Shown: piece by piece, positions 17,618 through 25,471 of the stretch
Numbering within the stretch: the first letter of the stretch is position 1
How the letters are laid out: each line of letters opens with the position of its first letter
Source: Ruegeria arenilitoris
GTDB taxonomy: Bacteria > Pseudomonadota > Alphaproteobacteria > Rhodobacterales > Rhodobacteraceae
Direction: 5' to 3'
NCBI RefSeq assembly: GCF_013032445.1
Contig: NZ_WQCA01000005.1
Location: 124,001-188,000 of the forward strand
DNA length: 64,000 nt
Notes under the pieces: model-generated
What the model was told of the DNA's origin: nothing
The model's input: only the letters and a program-made list of their open reading frames with translations
Databases searched by the model: none
Program-made: the position numbers and the translations under genes

Positions 17618-18142
17618 TCACTTTTTCTCTGCGGCGCGTTCTCCGGCCTGTGCGACAAGGGCGCGGTCGCCAGTTTCCCACAGGGGTGTCATGGTCACTG
17701 AGGTGACCTTCCAGTCGGCACCGTCTTTCACCAGGTCATAGCTGTAGCGTCCGCCCAGCACCCAGAACTCGTCGTTGATCCGGTGGGTGGCTGTGAAGTC
17801 GGCTTCGGCCTTGGCGGCGGTGTTGGCTAGCTCGGTCACCGTGTGGTTGGTCACCATGTGGTGGGTGATCTCGAAACCGGGCAGGAAGGCGGCCCAACTG
17901 GCGATCAGTTTGTCAGCGGATTGGGTGACAGGATCGCCCCCCCACAATCCGGTGTAATCGGTGGTGACTGTGTCAGCAAAGGCTGTACGCACGCGGGTCC
18001 AATCGTGACGGTCGGCCCCGGCGGCGATGTCGGTGATTGCCTGGCTGATACCTTGGAAAGTGTCAGAGGGGATCATGTCGGCCATGGTGGCTCCTCCGAT
18101 CAGAGTTGCGGTAGCTAGAGTTGCGAGAAATGTGCATGTCAT
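17618..18142 (-). CDS. Exported NTF2/SnoaL-like protein
   Basis: A 174-residue protein with a short hydrophobic leader (MTCTFLATLATATLIGGATMA) that could be a signal peptide. An NTF2/SnoaL-like cone fold follows: an N-terminal helix with a DRHDWTRVRTAFADTVTTDY core, then TATHRINDEFWVLGGRYSYDL and WKVTSVTMTPLWETGD. Such domains act as small enzymes or ligand binders; catalytic residues are not assignable here. GGATGATCC lies in front of the ATG. Same strand as the upstream hydrolase with about 60 bases between. Confidence 0.8.
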   Translation of the reverse strand: MTCTFLATLATATLIGGATMADMIPSDTFQGISQAITDIAAGADRHDWTRVRTAFADTVTTDYTGLWGGDPVTQSADKLIASWAAFLPGFEITHHMVTNHTVTELANTAAKAEADFTATHRINDEFWVLGGRYSYDLVKDGADWKVTSVTMTPLWETGDRALVAQAGERAAEKK

Positions 18143-18203
18143 TTGGGATCATCCGAAAAGAGGGATGCCGGGCAGAAAGGCCCGGCACCCACCGCGGGTT
18201 GAG

Positions 18204-19157
18204 TCAGCCGTCAAGGCCAATGCGGAAGTGGTCAGCCACTGTGTCAGCAGCGCGGGTCACATCCTCGGGGTTGTCGTAGAAGTCGAACTGGGTCACATCT
18301 TCCAGGAACTGTACGGTGGCCTCACCGGCAAAGCCTGCCAGGAAGGTTTTCACACCTTGCGGAATGGCGGCGCTTTCAGAGTGCACGATGGCCAGCGGCT
18401 TGTCCAAACGCTGCGGATTGTCGGCGGGGTGGTAGATCAACCAACCTTCCCAACCTGCATTGTTCCACTTGTCGTCGTATTCCGGGATCGCACCGCGCTC
18501 GGGTTCGTAATAGTAGCCACCGATCGGCATCAGAACGCCGTCTGCCCCTTCAGGACCAGCAGCGGGAATAATCTCGCCCCCCTTGGCTTCAGCGGCGTGC
18601 GAGACTTCGATCAAGCCAGCAACGCCGTCTTCGCCGCCATAAACGGCCTCAACAATCTCTTTGTTTTGTAGCCACGGTGCCACCAAACCAAGACGCTGCA
18701 CCAGCGGATTGCCGGAAACGGCATCCACCATGTAGCCAGCGGAAGCACAGATCCCCAGCCCGTTGATGTGATCTGCATCGACCTCAGGCAGGGTTGCGAC
18801 AAATTTAATCGCGGCCTTGATATCCGAGGTCTTGGCTTCGGGGCTTTCCACAAAGCGAACCTTGTTGGGCAGATCGCCGGATTTTCCCCAGCCGCGGAAG
18901 TCAAATGTGAAGGCGGCAAAGCCACGCTCGGCCATTGCGCGAGCATAGTTCGCAGGCATCTGTTCCTGAACCGAGGTCCAGGCACCGGTGACAATCACAG
19001 TTGGCAGCGGTGCGTCGCCGCGTTCTTCCGGCAGGTAAAGCGTGCCCGACAACATGGATCCTTCGTTTTCAAACGTCACAGTGCGGGATTCGACCTGCGC
19101 AATGGCGGCGGACGAGGCCAACAGGGCGGCGGCAGTTGTGAGTGCGAGGGTTTTCAT
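18204..19157 (-). CDS. Exported alpha/beta hydrolase
   Basis: A 317-residue protein with signal peptide MKTLALTTAAALLASSAAIA. The alpha/beta hydrolase core shows GTLYLPEERG, then PTVIVTGAW, the FDFRGWGKSG strand-turn, and GLGICASAGYMVDAV where the nucleophile elbow should lie, with Ser in CASAG rather than the canonical GxSxG. It resembles the YcjY/dienelactone-hydrolase-like group; the substrate is unknown. The start is set by GGGAG before the ATG. It is the first gene of a small minus-strand unit with the NTF2-like gene and lies just downstream of an AraC regulator on the same strand. Confidence 0.82.
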   Translation of the reverse strand: MKTLALTTAAALLASSAAIAQVESRTVTFENEGSMLSGTLYLPEERGDAPLPTVIVTGAWTSVQEQMPANYARAMAERGFAAFTFDFRGWGKSGDLPNKVRFVESPEAKTSDIKAAIKFVATLPEVDADHINGLGICASAGYMVDAVSGNPLVQRLGLVAPWLQNKEIVEAVYGGEDGVAGLIEVSHAAEAKGGEIIPAAGPEGADGVLMPIGGYYYEPERGAIPEYDDKWNNAGWEGWLIYHPADNPQRLDKPLAIVHSESAAIPQGVKTFLAGFAGEATVQFLEDVTQFDFYDNPEDVTRAADTVADHFRIGLDG

Positions 19158-19270
19158 TTTCGTATCTCCCTTGGTCAATCAGGTTGGGCTGCGGCCCGAT
19201 GACCAAAGAGATACGTCTGGCTGGACAAGAATAATTGTACCTGACTGCCGGGTTTTTGAAAGATCCTGCT

Positions 19271-20308
19271 TCAGGCGGATAATGCCGATCGAAAAGCGCG
19301 CGGGGTCTGCCCTACCACCTGCTTGAAGCTGCGCGTGAAATGGGCCTGATCCGCAAAACCACAGGCTAGGGCGATGTTGCCCAAGGGACACTCAGCATCC
19401 TCCATCATCTTCATTGCCTGCTCGATCCGATAGGCCAAGACATATTGCATAGGGGTCGAGCCCAGCGTTTCTTTGAAGGCGCGGGCAAAATGCGAGGGGC
19501 TCATTCCCGCCTCGGCGGCAAGCTGATCTACGGTTATGGTCTGATCCAGCCGCTTCTGCACATAAGTTAACACACGCTGGTAGTGCCGGGATGTGAAGCG
19601 AGAGGAGAGTTCGACATCTTCAGCACGACGTTTTCCGTATTTCTGCAACAGTTTAACCAGGAAAACACGGCTCATGGCCTCGAACATAACCGCCGATGAC
19701 AGGTCGTCCGTTTCCAGCGCGTCTCGCAGTATGACGCCGGCGGCGCAGAGGTCCAGATCTGAAAACTGCGGCAAATCCTGAAACTGCTGGGGGGCGAGCA
19801 GCATACCGAGTTCGGTTTGCGCGAACTGCTTCACCTTGGCAGGGTCCAGAGTTATCACGATCACATCCGATTTCTCATGCCACCGCCAACCAGAACGCGT
19901 CCCCGCCGGGGTAACGACGACCTCGTCCTTACAGAAGGTGAAATCCCGCAATACGCCATCCCGCCAGTTCTGAACGCGATGTGCCTTTGTCTGAAGGTTC
20001 AAAAGGACGTGATGCTCTTCAAACACCTCCTCTGGCATGCGGTTCGGCTCGGCTTGGAAATACCGCACGGACATCAGCGCGGCCGCCGACGGGCGCACCA
20101 TCGCATCGCTGTTGAGCAGCGGCTCCGAAGGGTAAATGTCAGCGTATCTGAGAGGCAAAACAGAATTCCCGGTTAGAGAGTGATGAATATCGCGTGTATT
20201 GTCAGAGTTACAAAGTGGTCCGGTTTCAGCAAGGGACACCCCAGAGCGGCGCTTCTGTCGCACAATCTGTGTCAGCTTTGGTCGCGACTTAAATTTTTCA
20301 TCACTCAC
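19271..20308 (-). CDS. AraC-family transcriptional regulator
   Basis: A 345-residue regulator. I choose a GTG start (VSDEKFKSRPKL) because GGAGG lies seven bases upstream; the frame is open 11 codons further without a site. The N-terminal part is a cupin-like sensing region (HHVLLNLQTKAHRVQNW, CKDEVVVTPAGTRSGWRW). The C-terminal 100 residues carry two AraC helix-turn-helix motifs: VDQLAAEAGMSPSHFARAFKE and IALACGFADQAHFTRSFKQ with PRAFR at the end. It probably controls the adjacent hydrolase/NTF2 genes (inference from position). Confidence 0.9.
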   Translation of the reverse strand: MSDEKFKSRPKLTQIVRQKRRSGVSLAETGPLCNSDNTRDIHHSLTGNSVLPLRYADIYPSEPLLNSDAMVRPSAAALMSVRYFQAEPNRMPEEVFEEHHVLLNLQTKAHRVQNWRDGVLRDFTFCKDEVVVTPAGTRSGWRWHEKSDVIVITLDPAKVKQFAQTELGMLLAPQQFQDLPQFSDLDLCAAGVILRDALETDDLSSAVMFEAMSRVFLVKLLQKYGKRRAEDVELSSRFTSRHYQRVLTYVQKRLDQTITVDQLAAEAGMSPSHFARAFKETLGSTPMQYVLAYRIEQAMKMMEDAECPLGNIALACGFADQAHFTRSFKQVVGQTPRAFRSALSA

Positions 20309-20805
20309 GTGGCATCCTCCACTTTGGGCTCGAGGGTGCAATCAACGTGCTGTCGACACTGCATTGGTATTGGTTTTCGCTGTTTGATGATGTTGCCCGA
20401 TTGCAGGCCTTCAACCAGCCACCCGGTCAATATCGAACGCGCAGACGAGTTCAACAACCTTCTGGCTGCCTTTGCCGGAGAAACATAGCAGTCAATGTTC
20501 CCATGAGCTTACGTCTGCAGGTGCCGAAAGATCAGCTTTCACTAAGCCCGTTTCTATCGATCCGGAAGGCCGCGTCGACAACATAGGATGCATCGCGGCA
20601 AAGGAGTTGCCTGCAGGTGCACGAAAAGACCGCATGAGCAAAAGTTCGGAAAGTTTGCGGGCACGCAAATCACCCCTGCCGCAAACTCGTTGCGAGTTGG
20701 TCGAATGCCCGGTTTTGCCGCTACCACACGGCAGAATTTTTGCGCATGCGCAGCGTCTACGGGCTATGACAGGGTTGCGCACGGAACCGATATTGGATCA
20801 ATGCC
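20309..20805. other. Gene-free stretch
   Basis: About 500 bases between the AraC regulator and the GST gene. Short open frames on both strands have no family-like composition or ribosome binding sites. A CTGCAGGTGC block occurs twice (near 20515 and 20611). The 5' part presumably holds the regulator promoter; I see nothing else. Confidence 0.6.
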
Positions 20806-21495
20806 TTATCGCTTAAACAAGACACTCTGCGCCTGCTTGTCCTGCTGATCGCCGCGCAGATCGGCGTGTAACGCCCGCCCGGCCTGAATGCCGGGGCGGG
20901 AGCTGACCGTTTCCAGCCAGCGAGTAAAATGGGGTTTGTCCTCCAGCACCTGCTGTTGCCCCTCCCACAGGCTGGCCCAGCCCCAGATCGATATGTCGGC
21001 GATGGAATAGAAATCGCCCGCGACGTATTCGTTCTCGGCCAGTCGCCGGTCGAGAACGCCGTATAACCGCCCGACCTCGGCACGATAGCGGTCTTGGGCG
21101 TAGGGCAGGTCCTGCGGCGGGTCCAGTTGTGGTGCGTATTTCAGGAAGTGATGCGCCTGACCAGCCATCGGGCCGACGCCGCCCATCTGCCACATCAACC
21201 ATTCTTCGACGGCGATCCGGTCGCGCTCGGTTTTGCCGTAAAACCGCCCGGTCTTGCGAGCCAGATACATCAGGATCGCACCGCTTTCAAACACCGAGAC
21301 CGGGGCACCATCCGGGCCGTCGGGGTCAACGATGGCGGGCATCCGGTTATTGGGCGAAATCTTCAGAAACTCGGGGTCGAACTGATCACCCTTGCCGATG
21401 TTGATCAGGTGGGTGGTGTAGGGCAGTTCCATCTCTTCCAGCGCGATGGATGCCTTCCAGCCGTTCGGCGTGGGCCAGAAATACAGGTCGATCAT
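20806..21495 (-). CDS. Glutathione S-transferase-like protein (YfcG type)
   Basis: A 229-residue two-domain GST-fold protein. The N-terminal thioredoxin-like domain begins MIDLYFWPTPNGWKASIALEE, with the PTPNGWK active-site loop characteristic of the YfcG/YghU (Nu) class. The cis-proline segment RMPAIVD and FESGAILMYLA follow at about 52 and 68. The helical domain contains ADISIWGW. Nu-class members act as disulfide-bond reductases with two bound glutathiones. AGGAGG precedes the ATG. It lies 23 bases downstream of the esterase gene on the same strand. Confidence 0.92.
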   Translation of the reverse strand: MIDLYFWPTPNGWKASIALEEMELPYTTHLINIGKGDQFDPEFLKISPNNRMPAIVDPDGPDGAPVSVFESGAILMYLARKTGRFYGKTERDRIAVEEWLMWQMGGVGPMAGQAHHFLKYAPQLDPPQDLPYAQDRYRAEVGRLYGVLDRRLAENEYVAGDFYSIADISIWGWASLWEGQQQVLEDKPHFTRWLETVSSRPGIQAGRALHADLRGDQQDKQAQSVLFKR

Positions 21496-21518
21496 GATGC
21501 CTCCTCAACTTGGAAGGA

Positions 21519-22454
21519 TCATGAGGCTTTCTGTGCAAACGGCAAGAGCGCTTTGGGGCGGGGCAGGGCAAAAAGCCGTGACCAGCGGCGCGAGGACGCC
21601 TTGGGGATACCGCTGCGCAGCAGGGGCAGGCTCAACCGGTCCTCGTTGCGCAACAAGGCGTTATAAAGGCGCAGCACACCGGGGCGGGTATAGCTGGACC
21701 AGTGGCAAATGCGGCGCTGCGGGGTGCCGATCGGGAAAATCACGCGCGACAGGTGGTCCAGCGTATGGGCGCAGTCCAGTTGCAGCGTGATCACGTTTGG
21801 AGCGTGCAGCCCGGTGCCAACGCTGCGGTCACCGCGCTGCGGCGGTTGGACCAACCATTCGTATAGGAAATCGAACAGATCGTTTTCGCGGCTGGTTACA
21901 TTAATGAACTCGACCCTTTGACCAGCGGGTGTGTCCAATGCCTCCAACGTACGGCTTTGATACACGGCCCCGGACATCGAGATGATGCGGTTCAGCGACC
22001 CGGGGGCGATATAGTGAAGCGCCTCAAGCGCTAGTTCGGTGCCCATCGAGTGCCCTATGAAATGAATAGGCCGGTTCGGATTCAGGCGGCGTAGCTCGTG
22101 GATCAGGTCCGCCAATGCACGTCCGGCCTCGACCGCGCGGCGACGAACAGCCCAAAGCGGCCCCTGCGCATTCCAGCCGAACGCGATGCCCAGACCTTCG
22201 TCGTCGAAACCCGACCCGAATCCCAACTGTTGCGGCCAGCTCGGGCAATGCCATGGCATCGGCGTGGGATGTAGCGACAGAATGTGCCGGTGGGGACAGG
22301 CTTTAGCATCGTCGGGGCGATATTTGTACCCGTGGGTCATGATTATGACCGGCCCCTGCGTGTCGCGCGTTTGCCGCAAGGTACCAAGAGGAGACCGCGG
22401 GCTGCGATGCAGGGCGAACCTGTCCCCGATGGCATTGATCCTGATTACTGGCAT
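21519..22454 (-). CDS. Alpha/beta hydrolase (esterase/lipase-like)
   Basis: A 311-residue protein when started at MPVIRINAIGDRF; the frame is open 39 codons upstream without a site. The nucleophile elbow is GHSMG in IHFIGHSMGTELALEALHYI, and MTHGYKYRP is the HG oxyanion strand. A candidate Asp and a His (DCAHTLDHLSR) lie in the C-terminal third. It resembles the alpha/beta hydrolases of the DUF900 type, but the substrate is unknown and no signal peptide is seen. The close spacing to the GST gene suggests an operon. Confidence 0.8.
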   Translation of the reverse strand: MPVIRINAIGDRFALHRSPRSPLGTLRQTRDTQGPVIIMTHGYKYRPDDAKACPHRHILSLHPTPMPWHCPSWPQQLGFGSGFDDEGLGIAFGWNAQGPLWAVRRRAVEAGRALADLIHELRRLNPNRPIHFIGHSMGTELALEALHYIAPGSLNRIISMSGAVYQSRTLEALDTPAGQRVEFINVTSRENDLFDFLYEWLVQPPQRGDRSVGTGLHAPNVITLQLDCAHTLDHLSRVIFPIGTPQRRICHWSSYTRPGVLRLYNALLRNEDRLSLPLLRSGIPKASSRRWSRLFALPRPKALLPFAQKAS

Positions 22455-22595
22455 TAGCTCTGCCCCATACAAGATGTTGTGGCGCCGATGTGGCACAACG
22501 CTATGACGCTTTGGTGAATGGACGGTTACAGAACCGTGACGATGCCGTTGCAAGGGTTGACGCGTCCGCAACTGCGGCGTAAGGGCAACAACACC

Positions 22596-22650
22596 ACGTG
22601 GCGATTTGTTACCGGATTGCGGGCCACGCTAAACAACACCGCTAAAAGGT
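22596..22650 (+). promoter_or_regulatory. SAM-II riboswitch
   Basis: The P1 stem pairs CGTGGC (22597-22602) with GCCACG (22623-22628). Inside are the conserved GATTTG and CCGG..TTGC blocks, and the 3' side carries TAAACAA and CGCTAAAAGG. All are hallmarks of the SAM-II (metA-type) S-adenosylmethionine aptamer known from alphaproteobacteria. The 3' AAAAGG doubles as a ribosome binding site for an ATG five bases on. It precedes metZ. Confidence 0.9.
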
Positions 22651-22654
22651 CAGG

Positions 22655-22729
22655 ATGAAAGGCCCCTTTCGCTTGACCGCGTCTGGGGTTTTTTTGATGC
22701 CCTTGCCTGACAAGGGTCGAGAGGATTGA
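22655..22729 (+). CDS. Candidate 24-residue leader ORF under the SAM-II riboswitch
   Basis: An ATG five bases after the AAAAGG of the riboswitch opens a 24-codon frame that begins MKGPFRLTASG and ends GREDstop. Its TGA is followed by one base and then the metZ ATG. The spacing to the riboswitch Shine-Dalgarno is ideal, and the stop/start arrangement would allow translational coupling to metZ. The peptide has no recognisable family and no run of Met codons. Translation is an inference from spacing alone. Confidence 0.45.
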   Translation: MKGPFRLTASGVFLMPLPDKGRED

Positions 22730-22730
22730 C

Positions 22731-23921
22731 ATGAGCGAGAGCTGGAACAAACGCACCCAAGCCGTCCATGGCGGCATTCGTCGCAGCCAATATAACGAGG
22801 TGTCCGAAGCGATCTTTCTGACGCAGGGCTTCGTCTATGAAAACGCCGAGCAGGCCGAGGCACGGTTTATTGAGACCGGCCCGGATGAGTTCATCTATGC
22901 CCGCTACGGCAACCCGACTGTGTCGATGTTCGAACAGCGTATCGCCGCGCTGGAAGGAGGCGAAGATGCCTTCGCCGCGGCATCAGGCATGGCGGCGGTC
23001 AACGGTGCGCTGACCTCGATCCTGAAGGCAGGCGATCATGTCGTGTCCGCCAAGGCCCTGTTCGGGTCGTGTCTGTATATTCTGGAAAACATCTTGACCC
23101 GCTATGGTGTTGAGGTCACCTTTGTCGACGGCACCGATATGGATGCGTGGAAAGCGGCAATCCGGCCAGACACCAAGGCGGTGTTCTTTGAATCGATGTC
23201 GAACCCGACGCTTGAGGTGATCGACATCGAAGCGGTGGCCGAACTGGCGCACTCTGTTGGTGCATTGGTGGTCGTGGACAACGTGTTTTCCACACCGGTC
23301 TTTTCGCGTGCGATTGAGCAAGGCGCCGATGTAGTCGTCTATTCCGCGACCAAGCATATCGACGGGCAGGGGCGTGCGCTTGGCGGCGTCGTCATTGGCA
23401 CCAAGGATTTCATCCGCGGCACGCTTGAACCCTACATGAAGCATACAGGCGGTGCACTCAGCCCTTTTAATGCATGGATCATGCTTAAGGGTCTGGAAAC
23501 GATGGCTCTGCGGGTCAATGCGCAGGCCGAGACGGCGCAGACTGTGGCCGAGGCGCTGGAAGGTCATGCCGCGCTGGAGCGGACGCTATATCCGGGACTG
23601 AAAACCCATGCTCAGAATGCGCTGGTTCAGACACAGCTAGGTGGCAAGGGAGGTACGGTTCTTTCGCTGGACATCAAAGGCGGCAAGGACGCGGCGTTTG
23701 CGTTCCTGAATGCGCTGACAATACCGGTGATCTCGAACAATCTGGGTGACGCCAAATCGATAGCGACGCACCCGGCCACGACGACGCATCAGCGGCTGAG
23801 CGATGAGCAGAAGGATGAGTTGGGCATCACGCCGGGTCTGATCCGCCTGTCCATCGGTCTTGAGGATGCAGGTGACCTGCTTGCCGATATCAGTCGCGCA
23901 TTGGACGTTTCTCAACAATAA
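22731..23921 (+). CDS. metZ: O-succinylhomoserine sulfhydrylase
   Basis: A 396-residue PLP enzyme of the Cys/Met metabolism family that makes homocysteine directly from O-succinylhomoserine and sulfide. The lysine that binds PLP sits in VVYSATKHIDGQGR; other landmarks are YARYGNPTVSMFEQRIAALEGG, ASGMAAVNGAL and VVDNVFSTPV. Length is typical. GAGG lies six bases upstream of the ATG. Control by SAM through the SAM-II riboswitch fits the pathway. An acetyl-substrate homologue (metY) is less likely by length, since MetY is usually longer. Confidence 0.93.
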   Translation: MSESWNKRTQAVHGGIRRSQYNEVSEAIFLTQGFVYENAEQAEARFIETGPDEFIYARYGNPTVSMFEQRIAALEGGEDAFAAASGMAAVNGALTSILKAGDHVVSAKALFGSCLYILENILTRYGVEVTFVDGTDMDAWKAAIRPDTKAVFFESMSNPTLEVIDIEAVAELAHSVGALVVVDNVFSTPVFSRAIEQGADVVVYSATKHIDGQGRALGGVVIGTKDFIRGTLEPYMKHTGGALSPFNAWIMLKGLETMALRVNAQAETAQTVAEALEGHAALERTLYPGLKTHAQNALVQTQLGGKGGTVLSLDIKGGKDAAFAFLNALTIPVISNNLGDAKSIATHPATTTHQRLSDEQKDELGITPGLIRLSIGLEDAGDLLADISRALDVSQQ

Positions 23922-24012
23922 CGGCGTCCAATTGCCTGCTACAGCCGTTTCGAACTTGACGATGAGGGGCACAAATCATGTGTCCCTCACGTAAATTCGA
24001 TCCGGGCTGTGT

Positions 24013-24050
24013 TTCGGCGCGTATACAGTTACACTGGAAAACGCGCCGAA
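24013..24050. repeat. 10-bp inverted repeat upstream of folE2
   Basis: TTCGGCGCGT and its exact complement are separated by 18 bases, about 40 bases before the folE2 start. It could be an operator, a leader hairpin or part of a terminator for metZ; no T tract follows. Confidence 0.55.
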
Positions 24051-24091
24051 GCTGTATATAGTCCGGCGACCAACCCGAGGAGCCCCGATCG

Positions 24092-25195
24092 ATGAACGTG
24101 CACCCCCGCAGCATTGATGACGCACCTGACCATGATGAGGCTGCCGCCGCGCTGAAAACGCTGCGAAAATGGGCCGAAACCGTTACTGAGGCCGAGATCA
24201 CCCAACTTGATCCCGCCATCGCACGTCTTGTGCCGGGGTTGGTTCCGACGAATTACCCGACGTTGTCTCGTGAGTATCCAGACGGGTTCAAAGTCGATGC
24301 TGCATATCGTGCGACCTTGCCGGATCTACAGAACGGCCCGTCCAGCCTGATCCGTGGAGCAAAACAGCAGATTCAGCATGTAGGCATCTCCAATTTCCGC
24401 CTGCCGATCCGGTTCCACCGCAAGGAAGGTGACGAGCTTACGCTGGAGACATCCGTGACCGGGACGGTCAGCCTTGAGGCTGAAAAGAAGGGCATAAACA
24501 TGTCCCGGATCATTCGCTCGTTCTACAAACATGCCGAGCGCACGTTCAGCTTTGAGGTCATGGAAGCCGCGCTGAATGACTATTTGACCGATTTGGACAG
24601 CTTTGATGCGCGTATCCAGATGCGGTTTTCCTATCCGGTTCGTGTGAAAAGCCTGCGTTCTGGTCTGGAGGGTTACCAGTATTACGACATCGCGCTGGAA
24701 CTGGTCGAACAGAATGGCGTGCGTCAGAAGATCATGCATCTGGACTATGTCTATTCGTCGACCTGCCCATGCTCGCTGGAGCTGAGCGAACATGCACGGT
24801 CCACGCGCGGGCAGTTGGCGACGCCGCATTCGCAACGCTCCGTCGCGCGCATTTCGGTTGTTGTCGATTGCGAGGCTGATTGCCTGTGGTTCGAAGATTT
24901 GATTGCGCTCTGCCGCCGCGCCGTGCCGACGGAAACGCAGGTGATGGTCAAGCGCGAGGATGAACAAGCTTTTGCAGAGTTGAATGCAGCCAACCCGATC
25001 TTTGTCGAGGACGCTGCCCGCCTGTTCTGTGCTGAACTGCTTGCCGATCATCACATTGGTGATTTTCGAGTGGTTGCCAGCCATCAGGAAAGCCTGCACA
25101 GCCATGATGCGGTGTCTGTTTTGACCGAAGGCCCGACCTTCGTTTCAGCCAGTCTGGACCCGCGTTTGTTCTCGACTCTCTTTCACATCGGGTGA
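24092..25195 (+). CDS. folE2: GTP cyclohydrolase FolE2
   Basis: A 367-residue type IB GTP cyclohydrolase, the metal-flexible alternative to FolE. It makes dihydroneopterin triphosphate for folate and related pathways. Family landmarks are QHVGISNFRLPIRF near residue 90, RGINMSRI-like KKGINMSRIIRSFYKH, and the STCPCSLELSEHARSTRGQLATPHSQRS region with the active-site Cys and metal-binding His. GAGGAG precedes the ATG. FolE2 often takes over when zinc is short; no Zur site could be identified with confidence. folB and folP occur later in this window. Confidence 0.94.
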   Translation: MNVHPRSIDDAPDHDEAAAALKTLRKWAETVTEAEITQLDPAIARLVPGLVPTNYPTLSREYPDGFKVDAAYRATLPDLQNGPSSLIRGAKQQIQHVGISNFRLPIRFHRKEGDELTLETSVTGTVSLEAEKKGINMSRIIRSFYKHAERTFSFEVMEAALNDYLTDLDSFDARIQMRFSYPVRVKSLRSGLEGYQYYDIALELVEQNGVRQKIMHLDYVYSSTCPCSLELSEHARSTRGQLATPHSQRSVARISVVVDCEADCLWFEDLIALCRRAVPTETQVMVKREDEQAFAELNAANPIFVEDAARLFCAELLADHHIGDFRVVASHQESLHSHDAVSVLTEGPTFVSASLDPRLFSTLFHIG

Positions 25196-25251
25196 CTGAG
25201 AAGCGGCGTTCGAAGTCTCGAAATTAGACGAAATGGCGAACTTTCGCCGCA

Positions 25252-25285
25252 CCGCAGCAAATAATGCTGCGGCAGCACTTTTTTT
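25252..25285 (+). terminator. Terminator after folE2
   Basis: CCGCAGCA and its complement close an AATAA loop. An overlapping alternative pairs TGCTG with CAGCA around CGG and leads almost directly into a seven-T tract. About 60 bases after the folE2 stop. Confidence 0.8.
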
Positions 25286-25471
25286 GACGTAAAGTAACGG
25301 TGAATGCAGCCGTGGTAGGCGCGTGTTTCAGCCGCCTTGCCGCACTGAGAGGAAGCCGAGACGTGAGACGCCCCGGGACTTCAGACCTTGGCAGTCCGCC
25401 CGAGTCATCAGGGCGGAGCAGGGTGCTTCTTCCCTTTGAAGGTTGCATCGCTTTCACAGGAGAAACGACTA

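Noticed and set aside
20500-20630. Two CTGCAGGTGC blocks as a repeat or CRISPR-like unit
   Set aside because: Only two short copies with no regular spacing; no CRISPR array is present anywhere in the window.
20492-20782. 96-codon minus-strand frame upstream of the AraC gene
   Set aside because: Arg/Ser-rich chance frame without a site; the region is treated as gene-free.
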